Below, in pieces: positions 37,772 through 38,153 of a stretch of 38,153 nucleotides of DNA. The DNA is taken from assembly GCA_003427395.1 (NCBI GenBank), contig BFEA01000020.1, forward strand, positions 5,508,257 through 5,546,409, read 5' to 3'. A program made the translations under genes and the position numbers. Under the pieces are notes generated by a model, which made no database searches, was not told the origin of the DNA, and saw only the letters and a list, made by a program, of their open reading frames with translations. Each line of letters starts with the position of its first letter. The stretch's first letter is position 1. This DNA is from Chara braunii (Eukaryota > Streptophyta > Charophyceae > Charales > Characeae).

Positions 37772-38153
37772 TGTCAGGCGGCCACAAGTAGTGCGCCGCC
37801 TGAAAACGGCAGTTTAGGGGTTTAGGCTCAGGGTTAAGTCCGCGTCTTGACAGTGCTTTGGGATGACCGGGCTGCAGGAATTTGAGAACTCAGGGTACCC
37901 CTGATTCTGGGCGCACTAGATTTTAAGAGTGACCCCCAAAGATAGCGAGATGGATGGGTGTACTGAGCACAACTAGAGACCGTCATTTCCGGTCGCTCAG
38001 AGGACTGGGACCGTTTTGGCCTGCCGCGGAGAGGGATCGCGGAAACAGACCTCGCCGCGGCATTTTGACGGCATACAACCGGGGCCGAAATGAGGCCTCG
38101 GATTTTTGTCTATTATAATATCATAATTAAAAATAAAAGAAAAAGATTAAGAC
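37772..38153. mobile_element. second insertion in LINE D (5' end only)
   Basis: LINE coding similarity stops after ...GFIPG and new sequence starts TGTCAGGCGGCCAC. A hairpin TCAGGCGGC/GCCGCCTGA (37774-37782, 37795-37803) sits at its very end. More stems follow (GACCG/CGGTC near 37980-37996, CCGCGG repeats near 38022-38062). The TGTC start resembles the first insertion (TGTCG). The other end and target duplication lie beyond the window. It may be an LTR-type or TIR element; no coding sequence is seen. Confidence 0.6.

Overview
This is eukaryotic DNA packed with retrotransposons. I see no host protein gene that I can support, no rRNA and no tRNA. The dominant elements are plant-type L1-like LINEs (CCHC zinc-knuckle ORF1, AP-endonuclease, reverse transcriptase, C-terminal zf-RVT finger), which points to a plant or streptophyte alga. 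A charophyte such as Chara is a guess that the sequence cannot settle. A Tn5 mosaic-end adapter junction near 0.95 kb and a run of 225 N show a draft short-read/mate-pair assembly.

Layout: 0-2.5 kb is non-coding, with the adapter artefact, one reverse copy of a structured hairpin repeat ('GGGACGCTG repeat') and ATC microsatellites. From 2.55 to 4.88 kb lie a divergent hairpin repeat with an A-rich tail and a 5'-truncated LINE (A, minus strand). At 6.04-6.38 kb is a 332-bp spacerless palindrome. LINE B (about 7.37-9.06 kb, plus) is a decayed fragment. 9.06-10.86 kb is unassigned and has four TGACGTGG boxes. LINE C (about 10.86-19.4 kb, plus) is near full length but full of stops. 19.9-22.0 kb is a cluster of GGGACGCTG repeats with poly(A) tails, a small LINE 3' fragment (E) directly abutting one tail, a 104-bp tandem duplication and an assembly gap.

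LINE D (about 22.1 kb to 37.77 kb, plus) is the youngest-looking LINE. Its ORF1 region is long and has only two stops and one frameshift. Its ORF2 reads openly through the endonuclease into the RT once a 7.7-kb insertion (28537-36250) is discounted. That insertion has TG...CA ends and a 4-bp TCGC target duplication, and removing it restores the ORF2 frame exactly. The RT is then cut off at 37772 by a second insertion that runs to the window end.

The most unusual signals are non-coding. (1) The GGGACGCTG repeat keeps a conserved loop on a hairpin whose stem sequence is almost completely different in each copy yet still self-complementary. (2) The 7.7-kb insertion carries an array of about ten hairpins sharing an AACTTA loop but with different stems, next to a 120-bp tandem array and a cluster of six consecutive hairpins. 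Both look like selection or a copying mechanism acting on structure rather than sequence. LINEs A-E supply the only recognisable enzymes. They are plausible mobilisers of the poly(A)-tailed hairpin repeats.
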